Source of the DNA: G963665595 sp963665595
GTDB lineage: Bacteria > Actinomycetota > Coriobacteriia > Coriobacteriales > CADBOM01
Direction: 5' to 3'
DNA length: 64,000 bases
NCBI GenBank assembly: GCA_963665595.2
Contig: CAXXJK010000004.1
Span: 766,217 to 830,216 of the forward strand
Positions 1 through 9,676 of this stretch are shown here, piece after piece. Both the position numbers and the translations under genes were made by a program. Under the pieces are notes generated by a model. It searched no databases and was not told the origin of the DNA. It saw only the letters and a program-made list of their open reading frames with translations. Position 1 is the first letter of the stretch, and every line of letters begins with the position of its first letter.

Positions 1-81
1 GGTGCCTGTGGTCAGCTTGCCCAAGAACAGCGTCATAATTGACGTACCTGCATATCCTGCACAATGATGTACCGTTCTTAT
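1..81. other. Window edge, no assignable gene
   Basis: This is the stretch downstream of the AddA-like gene. Short open frames cross it on both strands (for example plus-strand frames ending at 42 and 67, and a minus-strand frame containing an ATG at 46-48). None has enough length or recognisable sequence to be called. It may hold the end of a neighbouring gene that lies outside the window. Confidence 0.3.
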
Positions 82-3000
82 CTAACCCGATACACCAGTA
101 AGCCGCTGCAACTCTGAGCGTATAACCAGCTCCTCTTCTTTGAGAAATATAAACGTATGAGACAGTAGGGCGCCATCTGGCCTTATCCGTTCCGGATACA
201 CAAACGTAGCGTGAACCTCAGGAGCACCGGCAACAAAGCACGCATAGGCGTACGTTTGCGCCTGTAAACTGTGGCGCTTCGTAAGAATCGCTTCACATTC
301 CTGTGGTGCCAGAAAGTCAAGTTCTCCACCACCGGTTTTGTAGTCAAATATACGCCAAGGAGTTTCATCATCTTCGGGACGCACCAAAAGATCGATATAA
401 CCCTCCAGATAGATACTCCCCTCTTCAAAAAGATCAAGCAAGAATGGTACTTCAGCGGCTACGTGGCAGCTTTCGTCATGAAGCGCTGCCTCGATGTACC
501 TTCCTTCTGAAGAAGAAAGCATTGCAAGGAGCGCCTGTTTGAGTCGCTCTTGTTCCGCTTTATTCATACCATTACGAGTCATCAATGCCTTCAGCGTTTC
601 CTCTGACGGGAAAGAGGCAAACGAACCCTCATGTATCATACGTTCAAAACTGCTGTGAACGGCTTCTCCTAGAATGGTCGGGCGTACCTCATCTGATGGT
701 ACAAATATGTCTTCGGAATAGTTTTCGTCTAGAGCTGAAGATTGTTCTTCTTGAGATGATATTTCGTGAGCAAGCGCACTGTATGATAGCCAACAAGATG
801 ATGGCGCGGCAAGAAAATGTCGCGGACGTTCATCAATGGGAAGAAAGCGACCAGCATCCATTGAGAAGTCTTCTTTTTGAGAGACGATCTCCGTAGGATC
901 ATCAGGCGTGCAGATTGATACTAAAACCCGGCCCGAAAATCCCCCGGTGGAAAAAACTCCACTTTCTGTCGGTACTTTGCCGTCGAAAAGTCCCCGTACT
1001 AAATCTTGCACTAAACCGGCCTGAGACCCCACATCGCCCGTATCATTGCTCGTAAAATTATACGTAGCCCCTATGATCAGAGTCTCTTGTGCACGCGTAC
1101 AAGCAACATAGAACAAACGTTGCTCTTCCTCAAACGCTTCCTGTTTCTTTTTACGACGTAACCCAACCTCATCAGATAGCAAAGAACAAAATGAAGGAAT
1201 TTCCCCGTACGAACTGCTTTTATGAGCTGGAAAGCCCCTTATAACTCTGAGTGTGGCCTCAAGCCCCTTTGTCTTCTCAACACCCAGACTGTCTATCAGC
1301 ATCTGCTCGTTAATATTTTTGACAAACACTATCTTTTCTTTATAAGCCCCTACAATAAACGATTCATCATGATCGGCATGCTTGTCAACAAAGCCACCAA
1401 TTGCTACAACAGGAAACTCAAGGCCCTTTGAGGCGTGAATAGTCATGATGCGTACTGCTTCATTTTGTGATGAAAGAAAAACCCCGGGCGCCTCTTTTTG
1501 ATTTTCATCTCGGTTAAAACAAAAATACGCTGCCAGTTCATGAATATCAGTCCGTCCCGCGGCCTCCTGCTCGGCAACTAACGATATCAGCTTGATGACG
1601 TTTGCATACTCGGCTCTTCCTTGAGCTCCCTTGTTCAAAAGAACCACATCATAAGCAGATGACTCAATGACATCTTTAAGAATGATCGATAGCGAGTCAA
1701 TATTACGGCGAGCAAACGCATCACGTAATATTTTCTCTGCCACAACAAGGCCTTCTCCTTGTTGCTCTCTCGCACATTTCCGTAATTGAGACCAACAGTC
1801 ATTTTTCATCTTGCCAACCTGGAAGAGTTCATAATCATCAAGTCGAAACAGAGGAGATTTTAATATCCAAGCAAGTTTTGCATCGTCTCCCTCAAAAGCA
1901 AAAACCTCTATCAAGGCAATAACAATCCGAACTTCCAAAGTATGATAGAAATTTGAATCTTTAACGACAAAGGCATCAAGGTGTTGTTCCTGAAGTGCTG
2001 AAACATAGGTTGCAGCATATGATGTTCCTCGTAGCAACAAAACCATTTCACCCGGGCTAACACCCTGATCGCGCAAACGGGCAAACTCTTGAGCTATCGC
2101 GCGAGCCTCGGAAACTCTGTAGTGCTTACGGCTATTTCTCAGCTGCCCCTCTTGAAAACAAACAACAAGACGCTCAGGACCATACTGCTGGTCGAAGTTC
2201 TTTTCTTCACGAGCAGCTTTAAGAGGTAGGCCTGAAGCCCCAAAAGCTTTACCAAAAATACGGTTGGAAAGTTCAATGATAGTCTCATGAGAACGATAAT
2301 TTTTATCGAGCTTAACTCTCATCGCTCCTTTATCGTCCATAGTTGCTTTATGCTCACGATATACTTCAAGGTCTGCCCCTCGAAACCCATAAATACTTTG
2401 TTGTTCATCGCCAACCGTGCAGAGAGTCTCATATTCTGTGCCAGTTAAATATTCAATGATAGCAAGCTGAATGCCGTCGGTATCTTGAAATTCATCAACC
2501 ATTATAAGTTTGAATTGTCGTTGATAACGCTCAGCCACCTCAGGGTGTTCATCAAACAACTGAAGCGTTTTATTTAAGAGATCTTGCTCATCAAGAGCCC
2601 CCTGTGCTACTTTTTTATCGCTATAGTGCCGTTCAAGAGCACGGGCAGTATGTATGAGAAGAACTTTATTGGAATAATTATGCCGAAGAACCAATTCAGC
2701 GGCGCATGCATAGAAACCCTGTTGTTCCTGGTCATAGAGATCTTTCTCTTCCTCAGAACCAGCACGAGAAGTAAATTCACGTGAAAACATCATAGATGTT
2801 AATAAACAAAAATCCTTCTCGCTAGATTCGCCCAAAAGCATTTCAAGCGAATCAAGGGCAGACAAAAACTGACTCGTGTTTTCAATGTATCGAGAAGCCT
2901 TTTTTCCGTCTACAAAACGATAGCGCATAATGCTAGCCGCAGACAAATCACGCAATCGAGCAATAATTTGGAGAACATCCGTAGAAGATGCCTCATCTTG

Positions 3001-3540
3001 AATCAACGCCTCATATCCATCAGAAACATTCAGTAATTCAGCACCCAATCGTACCAGACAGTTGAAAAGTTTTTCTTTATTGTGAGCAAATAATTGCAGA
3101 AGCTTTGTACGCTCACCTTCCGACAACTCTTCTAGGATCTCTTCAAATGACTGCTGTAACAACCCCGCTTGCACCATAGGGTCTAGTACCGTGAAAAAAG
3201 GATTAATGTCTGCAATCAATGCCTCATTACGTAACATGCGCGCGCAGAGAGCATGTAGTGTTGATATCCATGCATTATCGATGCTTTGAGCCACTTCAAT
3301 ATACCCTATGTGACGCAGCTCATGCTGAACACGTATTTTAAGTTCTGCTGCTGCTGCTTTCGTAAACGTAGCCGCAAGAAACTGATCATACGCAGTAAGG
3401 TAGTGTTCTGAATCGTTTGAATATGCGTGTGCTATGCGCATAGTAAGCGTGCCCGTCTTACCAGTTCCTGCGCCAGCAGAAATATATAGAGGCCCCTTCA
3501 GCCTATTAATTGCGCCCTGTTGTTCTTTGTTAGCTATCAC
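82..3540 (-). CDS. addA: AddA/RecB-like UvrD-family helicase-nuclease
   Basis: This is probably the helicase-nuclease subunit of an AddAB-type complex that resects DNA double-strand breaks for RecA loading. The 1152-residue protein has UvrD/Rep superfamily 1 motifs in order: a Walker A SAGAGTGKT near residue 21, a Walker B VDEFQDTD, GDEQQSIYGFRGAD, and TIHASKGLEFPVV. The C-terminus has a PD-(D/E)XK RecB-type nuclease signature (IFDYKTGG, then a QAQTYAYA helix). The length fits AddA (about 1200). The start overlaps the end of the AddB-like gene by 4 nt, so the two are translationally coupled. Helicase and nuclease identity is firm. The name AddA, rather than another RecB-like pairing, rests on the partner gene. 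Confidence 0.85.
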   Translation of the reverse strand: MIANKEQQGAINRLKGPLYISAGAGTGKTGTLTMRIAHAYSNDSEHYLTAYDQFLAATFTKAAAAELKIRVQHELRHIGYIEVAQSIDNAWISTLHALCARMLRNEALIADINPFFTVLDPMVQAGLLQQSFEEILEELSEGERTKLLQLFAHNKEKLFNCLVRLGAELLNVSDGYEALIQDEASSTDVLQIIARLRDLSAASIMRYRFVDGKKASRYIENTSQFLSALDSLEMLLGESSEKDFCLLTSMMFSREFTSRAGSEEEKDLYDQEQQGFYACAAELVLRHNYSNKVLLIHTARALERHYSDKKVAQGALDEQDLLNKTLQLFDEHPEVAERYQRQFKLIMVDEFQDTDGIQLAIIEYLTGTEYETLCTVGDEQQSIYGFRGADLEVYREHKATMDDKGAMRVKLDKNYRSHETIIELSNRIFGKAFGASGLPLKAAREEKNFDQQYGPERLVVCFQEGQLRNSRKHYRVSEARAIAQEFARLRDQGVSPGEMVLLLRGTSYAATYVSALQEQHLDAFVVKDSNFYHTLEVRIVIALIEVFAFEGDDAKLAWILKSPLFRLDDYELFQVGKMKNDCWSQLRKCAREQQGEGLVVAEKILRDAFARRNIDSLSIILKDVIESSAYDVVLLNKGAQGRAEYANVIKLISLVAEQEAAGRTDIHELAAYFCFNRDENQKEAPGVFLSSQNEAVRIMTIHASKGLEFPVVAIGGFVDKHADHDESFIVGAYKEKIVFVKNINEQMLIDSLGVEKTKGLEATLRVIRGFPAHKSSSYGEIPSFCSLLSDEVGLRRKKKQEAFEEEQRLFYVACTRAQETLIIGATYNFTSNDTGDVGSQAGLVQDLVRGLFDGKVPTESGVFSTGGFSGRVLVSICTPDDPTEIVSQKEDFSMDAGRFLPIDERPRHFLAAPSSCWLSYSALAHEISSQEEQSSALDENYSEDIFVPSDEVRPTILGEAVHSSFERMIHEGSFASFPSEETLKALMTRNGMNKAEQERLKQALLAMLSSSEGRYIEAALHDESCHVAAEVPFLLDLFEEGSIYLEGYIDLLVRPEDDETPWRIFDYKTGGGELDFLAPQECEAILTKRHSLQAQTYAYACFVAGAPEVHATFVYPERIRPDGALLSHTFIFLKEEELVIRSELQRLTGVSG

Positions 3541-6437
3541 CGAACTCTACGCTCCTCATCAGAAATCAAAAGATGCTCACTCGGCTCTTCACTGTGAAAC
3601 GTATCAGACTCCGCGCTCCTGCTTTTTTGCGTAAGGGACGTCATAAAAACTGGGCAAAACGGCGAGACTTCGCAGAAAGCGCAAGACTCCGGGCAACGCG
3701 GATCAGGCAAAATAATTCCTTTTCGAACAGCATCTACCTTCGCCGCAACCGTATTTTCAAGAATCATAAGATACTCTTGATAGCTCTGTTCATCTGCAGC
3801 GTCACTCTTTTGCACGCAGCCTTCTTCTTCAAAACGAATCGCGTGAGAATCCCAAGATCCGCGTAGACATGTCTTTGGTGTTGCAGAAGCGCTCAGAGAA
3901 CGATAGAAACCCCCTACGCAGCGCTGTCCTCTCTGTCGCTGTAACAACGTGGCATAGATATCAACTTGCACGCTCCCGCGAATCATATCCTGAGAAGTAT
4001 TCTGAGCCCCATACCCCGTAACGGCGCCAGACTTATAATCAATGACTACCATGTTTCCGTATTCATCAATATCAACACGATCAACTTTTCCTCGCACCGT
4101 TATGCCTGCATAATGGCAGTTAAAACCTTTTTCTTCGTATACTTTGACTTCAAATAGTTGAGGAATAAATGTTGAAACGTGCCCGCCCGTGGCTTCTCCT
4201 CCACTGTTTTCAAGCAGATGAGCCTCATGCGAAAGCTGTTTAGTAATTCCACGTTTCATGCGCATCAGGGTTAGATCATCTTGTGCAGTTGATGGACAGA
4301 AGAAACTTTGAGGGGCGCGCGCATGTTCACCGTCTCTCGTTTCTCCCGTATACTCAGTCTGCGCTCTCTCTTTGTATTCGTTAACCACGTCATCAAAAAC
4401 CTGAGCAGCTAGATGCTCTGCTTTTTTGACATTTGACGGTACCACACGGTGTTCCGGAAAGTCACGTTCTGCCTCTTTAAGTCTCTTATAAAAACGCTCC
4501 ATGACCTCGTGAATCATAGTGCCTTGAACGAGCGTTGTGTTTTGTGCCTTGTCTTCTTGAGGAATACATAAAGAAATAAACCACTTATAAGGACACTCCA
4601 TCAGCGCTTTTAGCTCTGTCACGGAAAATACTTCTTTGTTTTTTATTTCTTCAGGAACTTTTGATAAATAGCCGGTTTTTGGAATCGTGATGCTTGGAAG
4701 AGTGTCCTTTTGCCGTATATGCCTCATAGTTTCTGACTGACTTCTCAAAACCTCTTCAGGACATTCTTCATCGATTACCGAATTTGAAATCAAACTAGTA
4801 CCAGAATATGTATTCGCTAAACCGTCTTCTTCCTGATAGGCCCATCGAATATTTTCAAACAAGGCACTGGCATTTCTCAGATTTCCTCCTGAGGTTCTTC
4901 GTTGATAATGGAGAGCAAGATTTTTTGGATGAGCCGCAATCATCTGATTAAAAAAGAATTGCTGTTTCTCAGACACGGAAGAATCAGGAGGAAGGCCCAT
5001 ACGTGACAACAAAACGTCTTGTAGGGCCGGGTCTTGCTGTGTTGGAAAAGAATCGCTATCCATTCGCATAACGCCCAAATTTACTGTTTCATTAAACAGA
5101 AGGTTATTCGGCGTTATGAAGCGAAAGTGAGATCCCCTTTTATCGCCAGAACAATTTGTTATTACTCGTGAAAAGCATTCTTGATGAGACATCTGTATAA
5201 AAACATTGACATCGACTATACTGTCATAGCAAATATTCTCTAAAAGAATCTGAATGTTTGATTTCGCTCGTTGAGATTCTTCATCTCTATATGCATGCAT
5301 CAGTTGTTCGAGAATCATTACCAACTCCGAGAGTTTTACGATTCCCTGTCTATCAAAAAGATTTGGTAATTTCAAAATAACTGTATCAAGCCAAGGCACA
5401 TGAGCCGCCAGTTCCCTTATAACATCCATCTGCGAAAGCAAAGGAGAGCGCCGCCAATTTCTTATAATAGTTATTTTTTCATTATATTTTATATTTAGTC
5501 CTTTGCTTTGGCATAAAGTACAACCATGAGCAAAAAACTTATCATTCTCGGTAAATAAAAGAGTTACAAGAGTGACAAAATCTTTACAAATATCTATCGA
5601 ATTAAGGGTTACCTCTAATTCGGCAGACGCAATAATATCTCTCATTGTGCAAGCGTCTATCAGAGCAGCCGCCATATCAGCAAGCCGTGGAATAACAATA
5701 ATGCCATCATCTTGATTACAATCTCTAAACCATTCAATCATAGCTATTGCTGAAGGTATATCAGTATGATCGCCCTCCCCTATTAAAAATCTGAATTTCG
5801 ACACGTCAGTGAATAAGGGGTGCGCCATATGAGTGGTAAAAGAGTCTTGAAATATTTCAGAGACTGAATTAATAGCAAATAGTTGTTCAAAACATTTTGT
5901 AATACTTTTGAGCGGACGACATTTGACTAGATGGATTGGCGGTAAATGCTTGTCTGAAGAGAGCGTCTCCCCTGCCTCAAGATAATCAATAGTATCTTTA
6001 TATACAAACTTGCTATAGGTAGTTAAAACATCAATCAATAGCTGAGAAATACTATTTCGAGAATGCTCAAACAATATTTCATAGTTGATGTGATAAAGAT
6101 GAATAAGCAGCGGCTCTATAGCATGAGCTAAATCGACCACTTGCCTAATAGTCAAAACAAATCCTGACTGGCTTGAAACCTTGGTAATACTCTCAAACAG
6201 CATAGCCCGCTTTTGTAAGGTTGAGAGTAATATTCTTTCATCGCCAAACAGTTCCCAGTATTTCTTTATAAGCATAGTATACGTAGTCACTTCGTAGCGC
6301 ATCGAATCTTTCCCCGAGAGACATTCTCGAAGCCAACGTTCACAAGTAGAGTCATCCACTATAAGCACTGTAGTATTACCAGGAGAAGGCTTTATTTTAT
6401 TGCGCACATCCTGAAAATCAACATTGTTATACATCAC
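3537..6437 (-). CDS. addB: AddB-like nuclease with iron-sulfur cluster cysteines
   Basis: This is the predicted partner of the AddA-like protein. The 966-residue protein carries a C-terminal PD-(D/E)XK nuclease (VVIDYKSGAV) and the AddB-type cysteine set for a [4Fe-4S] staple: a Cys in LMECPYKW before the nuclease, and Cys919-x2-Cys922-x5-Cys928 after it. I see no Walker A motif near the N-terminus (the place is taken by NTTVLIVDDS), so it is probably not an ATPase, unlike Bacillus AddB. The first codon is GTG at 6437, directly followed by ATG. The C-terminus overlaps addA by 4 nt. The N-terminal half (about 5100-6437) is strikingly AT-rich and diverges from any motif I recognise. Confidence 0.75.
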   Translation of the reverse strand: MMYNNVDFQDVRNKIKPSPGNTTVLIVDDSTCERWLRECLSGKDSMRYEVTTYTMLIKKYWELFGDERILLSTLQKRAMLFESITKVSSQSGFVLTIRQVVDLAHAIEPLLIHLYHINYEILFEHSRNSISQLLIDVLTTYSKFVYKDTIDYLEAGETLSSDKHLPPIHLVKCRPLKSITKCFEQLFAINSVSEIFQDSFTTHMAHPLFTDVSKFRFLIGEGDHTDIPSAIAMIEWFRDCNQDDGIIVIPRLADMAAALIDACTMRDIIASAELEVTLNSIDICKDFVTLVTLLFTENDKFFAHGCTLCQSKGLNIKYNEKITIIRNWRRSPLLSQMDVIRELAAHVPWLDTVILKLPNLFDRQGIVKLSELVMILEQLMHAYRDEESQRAKSNIQILLENICYDSIVDVNVFIQMSHQECFSRVITNCSGDKRGSHFRFITPNNLLFNETVNLGVMRMDSDSFPTQQDPALQDVLLSRMGLPPDSSVSEKQQFFFNQMIAAHPKNLALHYQRRTSGGNLRNASALFENIRWAYQEEDGLANTYSGTSLISNSVIDEECPEEVLRSQSETMRHIRQKDTLPSITIPKTGYLSKVPEEIKNKEVFSVTELKALMECPYKWFISLCIPQEDKAQNTTLVQGTMIHEVMERFYKRLKEAERDFPEHRVVPSNVKKAEHLAAQVFDDVVNEYKERAQTEYTGETRDGEHARAPQSFFCPSTAQDDLTLMRMKRGITKQLSHEAHLLENSGGEATGGHVSTFIPQLFEVKVYEEKGFNCHYAGITVRGKVDRVDIDEYGNMVVIDYKSGAVTGYGAQNTSQDMIRGSVQVDIYATLLQRQRGQRCVGGFYRSLSASATPKTCLRGSWDSHAIRFEEEGCVQKSDAADEQSYQEYLMILENTVAAKVDAVRKGIILPDPRCPESCAFCEVSPFCPVFMTSLTQKSRSAESDTFHSEEPSEHLLISDEERRVR

Positions 6438-6469
6438 ACGATCTTTCTTCTAACACCTTTACTGATAGC

Positions 6470-6509
6470 ATACAAGACAAGCCGGACATCTATCCGGCTT
6501 GTCTTGTAT
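6470..6509. terminator. Long perfect hairpin between parB and addB
   Basis: Two perfectly complementary 17-nt arms (6470-6486 and 6493-6509, with TCCGGCTTGTC in the right arm) flank a 6-nt loop. It lies just past the parB stop and upstream of addB. Neither side has a convincing U-tract, so termination is probable but not certain. It could instead stabilise the parB 3' end or hold back addB transcription. Confidence 0.5.
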
Positions 6510-6531
6510 ATAACACTACAATCCTATTCAC

Positions 6532-7389
6532 TCAATCTTTTAGTTCGTCAAAAATCCTTTGGAGATCTTCTTCATCCTTAAATTCAATTTTAATAAAGTT
6601 TTTACCTCTTGACGATTTCACGTTAACATTGGTATCGAGCTTTGCTCGAAGCTTTCTTGCAACAATTTTAAATGCCCGCGGAGAAGGGCTTCTCTTGACG
6701 TGATCCATACCTTGAACGGAATATAGTCGCGCAATATTTTCTGCTTCACGAACAGATAGCTGCTCGTTTACAATTTTTTTCGCCAATCGTATGCGTGCCT
6801 CTTCTTGGTCAACAGGAAGAGACAATATTGTGCGCGCATGGCCTGCTGTTAATTTGCCATCATACATAAGCTCCTGAACTTCATCCGGAAGGTCTAGAAG
6901 TCTTAGGGCGTTTGAAATAGTGCTCGTATTTTTACAAACGGCCTCAGCAACATTTTTCTGTTTAAGTCCGCCTAACTCGATTAATCGCTTATAGCCAAGT
7001 GCTTCTTCAATAGGATTTAGATCATCTCGTTGAAGATTCTCAACAAGCGCAATCTCTTGAGCTTTCGTTTCATCAATAGCGATAATTCTGACTGGTAAAG
7101 AATCCATACTTAAACTTTTGCAAGCATGGTAACGACGCTCTCCCGCGACAATTTGATATTGTCCATTTCCAATCTCTCGAACAATAATTGGTTGCAGGAG
7201 TCCCTCTTTCTTAATCGAAGCCGCTAGCTCAGATATTTTATCAGGATCAAAGTTATTCCTTGGTTGGTTAGGGTTCGGTTCAATATTCGATATTTTCATT
7301 TCGACAAAATCTGTATTGCTTCCCGATTCTACCGAAGCTTGACCCATGAGTGATTCTAACCCTCGGCCAAGTCCACCTTTAGTTGCCAC
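6532..7389 (-). CDS. parB: Chromosome partitioning protein ParB (Spo0J)
   Basis: This CTP-dependent DNA clamp loads at parS and spreads to organise the origin and recruit SMC. The 285-residue protein starts with the ParB lead MATKGGLGRGLESLM. It contains the CTPase/spreading motif GERRYHACK, then the helix-turn-helix (NVAEAVCKNTSTISNALRLL), the LTAGHARTIL segment and a C-terminal dimerisation domain. The start is GTG at 7389, and the first 11 nt overlap the end of parA, the usual parAB coupling. Two parS-like palindromes lie just upstream of parA. Confidence 0.96.
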   Translation of the reverse strand: MATKGGLGRGLESLMGQASVESGSNTDFVEMKISNIEPNPNQPRNNFDPDKISELAASIKKEGLLQPIIVREIGNGQYQIVAGERRYHACKSLSMDSLPVRIIAIDETKAQEIALVENLQRDDLNPIEEALGYKRLIELGGLKQKNVAEAVCKNTSTISNALRLLDLPDEVQELMYDGKLTAGHARTILSLPVDQEEARIRLAKKIVNEQLSVREAENIARLYSVQGMDHVKRSPSPRAFKIVARKLRAKLDTNVNVKSSRGKNFIKIEFKDEEDLQRIFDELKD

Positions 7390-8170
7390 GACTTATCACT
7401 TCCTTTGCCAATGAACGATATGCTTCAGCGCCCTTACCTGAAGAGTAATAATCTAAAATTGACTTTCCATAACTTGGAGCCTCTGCAAGCTTTATTGTAC
7501 GAGGAATAACCGTCGAGAATACTTTACTCCCAAAATACTTCTTTACCTCATCTTCAACCTGTTTAGTGAGAACAGTTCTGCTGTCGTACATAGTAAGCAA
7601 GACACCAAATACATCAAGACTCTTATTTAGGCGAGTTTTGACAAGTTTCATCGAATCGAGAAGTTTTGACACGCCCTCTAATGCATAATACTCACATTGA
7701 ATAGGAATCAATAAAGAGTTAGCCGCAGTTAAAGCATTAATAGTAAGCAATCCAAGAGAAGGAGGACAATCTATAAGAATAAAGTCGTAGCTATCTTGAA
7801 TTTCCGTGAGAGAGTCCTTTAAACGCGTCTCGCGCGATATTGCAGAGACAAGTTCTACCTCAGCACCAGCCAAATTAATTGTTGCAGGTATGAGAGTCAC
7901 ATTAGCTGACTCTGTTTTTATAAGTATCTCAGAGAGGGGGGTATCGTTAAGCAAAACGTCATATATACAATTCATACCGCTTTCTTTTTCAACACCAAAC
8001 CCGCTCGTTGAGTTCCCCTGGGGATCGAGATCGACCAGAAGAACCTTCTGACCTTGTTCTCCCAGTGCAGCAGCTAGGTTCACTGCAGTAGTAGATTTTC
8101 CGACACCGCCTTTTTGATTAATTATCGAAAGAATCAACGGTTTATTTGACTCATTTTTCGTATCACTCAC
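7379..8170 (-). CDS. parA: Chromosome partitioning ATPase ParA (Soj)
   Basis: This Walker-type ATPase acts with ParB and parS in origin segregation. The 263-residue protein has the deviant Walker A KGGVGKSTTA near residue 20, the A' motif DLDPQGNST and the Walker B FILIDCPPSLG, all typical of chromosomal Soj. The GTG start at 8170 is supported by AAAGGAG seven bases upstream. It is last but one in the rpmH-to-parB gene string and is read away from the origin. A 609-bp gene-free spacer with two parS palindromes separates it from rsmG, so it probably has its own promoter there. Confidence 0.96.
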   Translation of the reverse strand: MSDTKNESNKPLILSIINQKGGVGKSTTAVNLAAALGEQGQKVLLVDLDPQGNSTSGFGVEKESGMNCIYDVLLNDTPLSEILIKTESANVTLIPATINLAGAEVELVSAISRETRLKDSLTEIQDSYDFILIDCPPSLGLLTINALTAANSLLIPIQCEYYALEGVSKLLDSMKLVKTRLNKSLDVFGVLLTMYDSRTVLTKQVEDEVKKYFGSKVFSTVIPRTIKLAEAPSYGKSILDYYSSGKGAEAYRSLAKEVISRGN

Positions 8171-8246
8171 TTATACTCCTTTCTTAAACATTAAAAGTAT
8201 ATAGCAACCACTATAATGGAACGCTTGAGATTTAAACATTTATCCA

Positions 8247-8280
8247 TATTGAAAAGATTTCACGTGAAATCTTTTCAATA
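8247..8280. promoter_or_regulatory. parS-like site 1 inside a 34-bp perfect palindrome
   Basis: The centre is GATTTCACGTGAAATC, one symmetric change from the widely conserved parS core GTTTCACGTGAAAC. The symmetry extends perfectly over 34 bp, from 8247 to 8280, with the axis between 8263 and 8264. The position just upstream of parA is the expected ParB loading zone. Confidence 0.85.
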
Positions 8281-8705
8281 CTTGTTTATTTTTGTATAGA
8301 TTCTTGAGGCAATTTTAAAACATGCTTGATTACAGAAAATATAGAATTGACAGTGTCGCTCTCCTCTACAAAGAGAAAGAATTCATAGTGCATAGAAACA
8401 TCTCAGGTTTTAAAACTATCCAGCACATAAACTAACTACTGATTACTACTTATATTCATGTTTATTTATAAATACAATCCTATTAAGTAATTGAAAGTTT
8501 ATTACCGTTTGTTTGCTTCATTTTTTGTTAAGATAGTGTAAGACTCGTACATTCATATATCTACAATACACTTTTGATCTGCCGGTGAAGCTATTACTTT
8601 TCTTAACAAATGTGAGCTATCAACGTCTCCGTTTTGTTGCGTAGTAAATAACTTATAAACACATATATAAACACAATAACTTATTGCTTTTATGGTAATA
8701 CAAAT

Positions 8706-8739
8706 GGCGGCAAAGTTTTCACGTGAAAACTTTGCCGCC
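8706..8739. promoter_or_regulatory. parS-like site 2 inside a 34-bp perfect palindrome
   Basis: The centre is GTTTTCACGTGAAAAC and the perfect symmetry again spans exactly 34 bp (axis between 8722 and 8723). The outer arms, GGCGGCAAAG and its complement, differ from those of site 1, so only the core and the length are shared. It sits about 40 bp downstream of rsmG and could double as an rsmG transcript terminator hairpin, although no U-tract follows. Confidence 0.85.
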
Positions 8740-8779
8740 TAGATCAATTAAGCATGAATAAAGAATATATACCTTATTA

Positions 8780-9454
8780 CTAGAAAAGAGGGTTTCTTTG
8801 AGCCATTCCGCTTCTTCTTGGTAATTTGATCTTTTCTTTCCCTTTTTTTCTATAGCAAACAATATGACGATTCATATTCTCAAAAGATACTACAGGATCG
8901 TTTGAGATACACACCATTCCTACCATTTTCTCAACTTTCTTGGCTGATAAAAGCTCATCATCATCCAGATTACCTTTTAAAGCAATAAATAAACCCTCAT
9001 AACGTAAGAGTGGGGAAGTAAGTTCCAGCAGTGAGCCCATACGAGCTAAGGCGCGAGCAGTAATTACAGAAAATTTTTCTCTTTTTTGTAAGGCCAATTC
9101 CTCAACTCTTAAATCACATACACTAATTTGTTCTTGTAGTCCAAGCTTTGTAAGGATTTCGCTAACTGCCTTCATTTTCTTTTTTGAAGAGTCGACCAAT
9201 AGTGTTTTTCTGCCAGAGGCAATGGCAAGCGGTATCCCTGGAACACCCCCGCCTGTGCCTATATCACCATATAATCCTTCAGGAGAATCTTCGAAATAGG
9301 GGAGTGCTGATAAAGAATCTTCAATATGAAGAATCATGCCTTCGCTTTTACTTTTAATAGCCGTAAGATTTAGCTCATTATTTTTTTCAAGTAACAGATC
9401 GAGATAGTTTTCTATCATAGCCTGTTTCGCGCTATCAAGTTTTTCAAACTCCAT
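8780..9454 (-). CDS. rsmG: 16S rRNA (guanine527-N7)-methyltransferase RsmG (GidB)
   Basis: This SAM-dependent enzyme methylates G527 in 16S rRNA, a site tied to streptomycin sensitivity. It shows the glycine-rich SAM loop (GDIGTGGGVPGIPLA) followed by LLVDSSKKKMKAV, and later VITARALARMGSLLELTSPLL, all typical of GidB. I chose the ATG at 9454 (224 residues) over the in-frame ATG at 9481 because AAGGATAGG lies upstream of 9454 and nothing like a ribosome-binding site precedes 9481. It is part of the yidC-jag-rsmG-par string. Confidence 0.93.
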   Translation of the reverse strand: MEFEKLDSAKQAMIENYLDLLLEKNNELNLTAIKSKSEGMILHIEDSLSALPYFEDSPEGLYGDIGTGGGVPGIPLAIASGRKTLLVDSSKKKMKAVSEILTKLGLQEQISVCDLRVEELALQKREKFSVITARALARMGSLLELTSPLLRYEGLFIALKGNLDDDELLSAKKVEKMVGMVCISNDPVVSFENMNRHIVCYRKKGKEKIKLPRRSGMAQRNPLF

Positions 9455-9676
9455 ATAACCTATCCTTAGTCTAATAACCATTTAATAGCAACATATTTCT
9501 AACAATATATCTGAAGAGTAATACACAGTTTTAATATTAAACCATATTAGCAGTAAAACTAATGCCGCCCAAAACCTGTAACAAAGAGTACTAATAAAAA
9601 TAGAGCCCTATAAATTCATTTACAGAGCTCAAAATTTAATATTTTTGCTGATATAAACAGTTGGCTTAGCCTAGTG

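Larger units (their letters stand above)
8171..8779. other. Gene-free spacer between rsmG and parA
   Basis: This 609-bp AT-rich spacer has no open frame that looks coding. It holds the two parS-like palindromes near its ends (8247-8280 and 8706-8739) and a near-match to a DnaA box (TTATCCATA, 8240-8248) touching the first palindrome. It probably serves as the centromere and the parAB promoter region. Confidence 0.6.
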
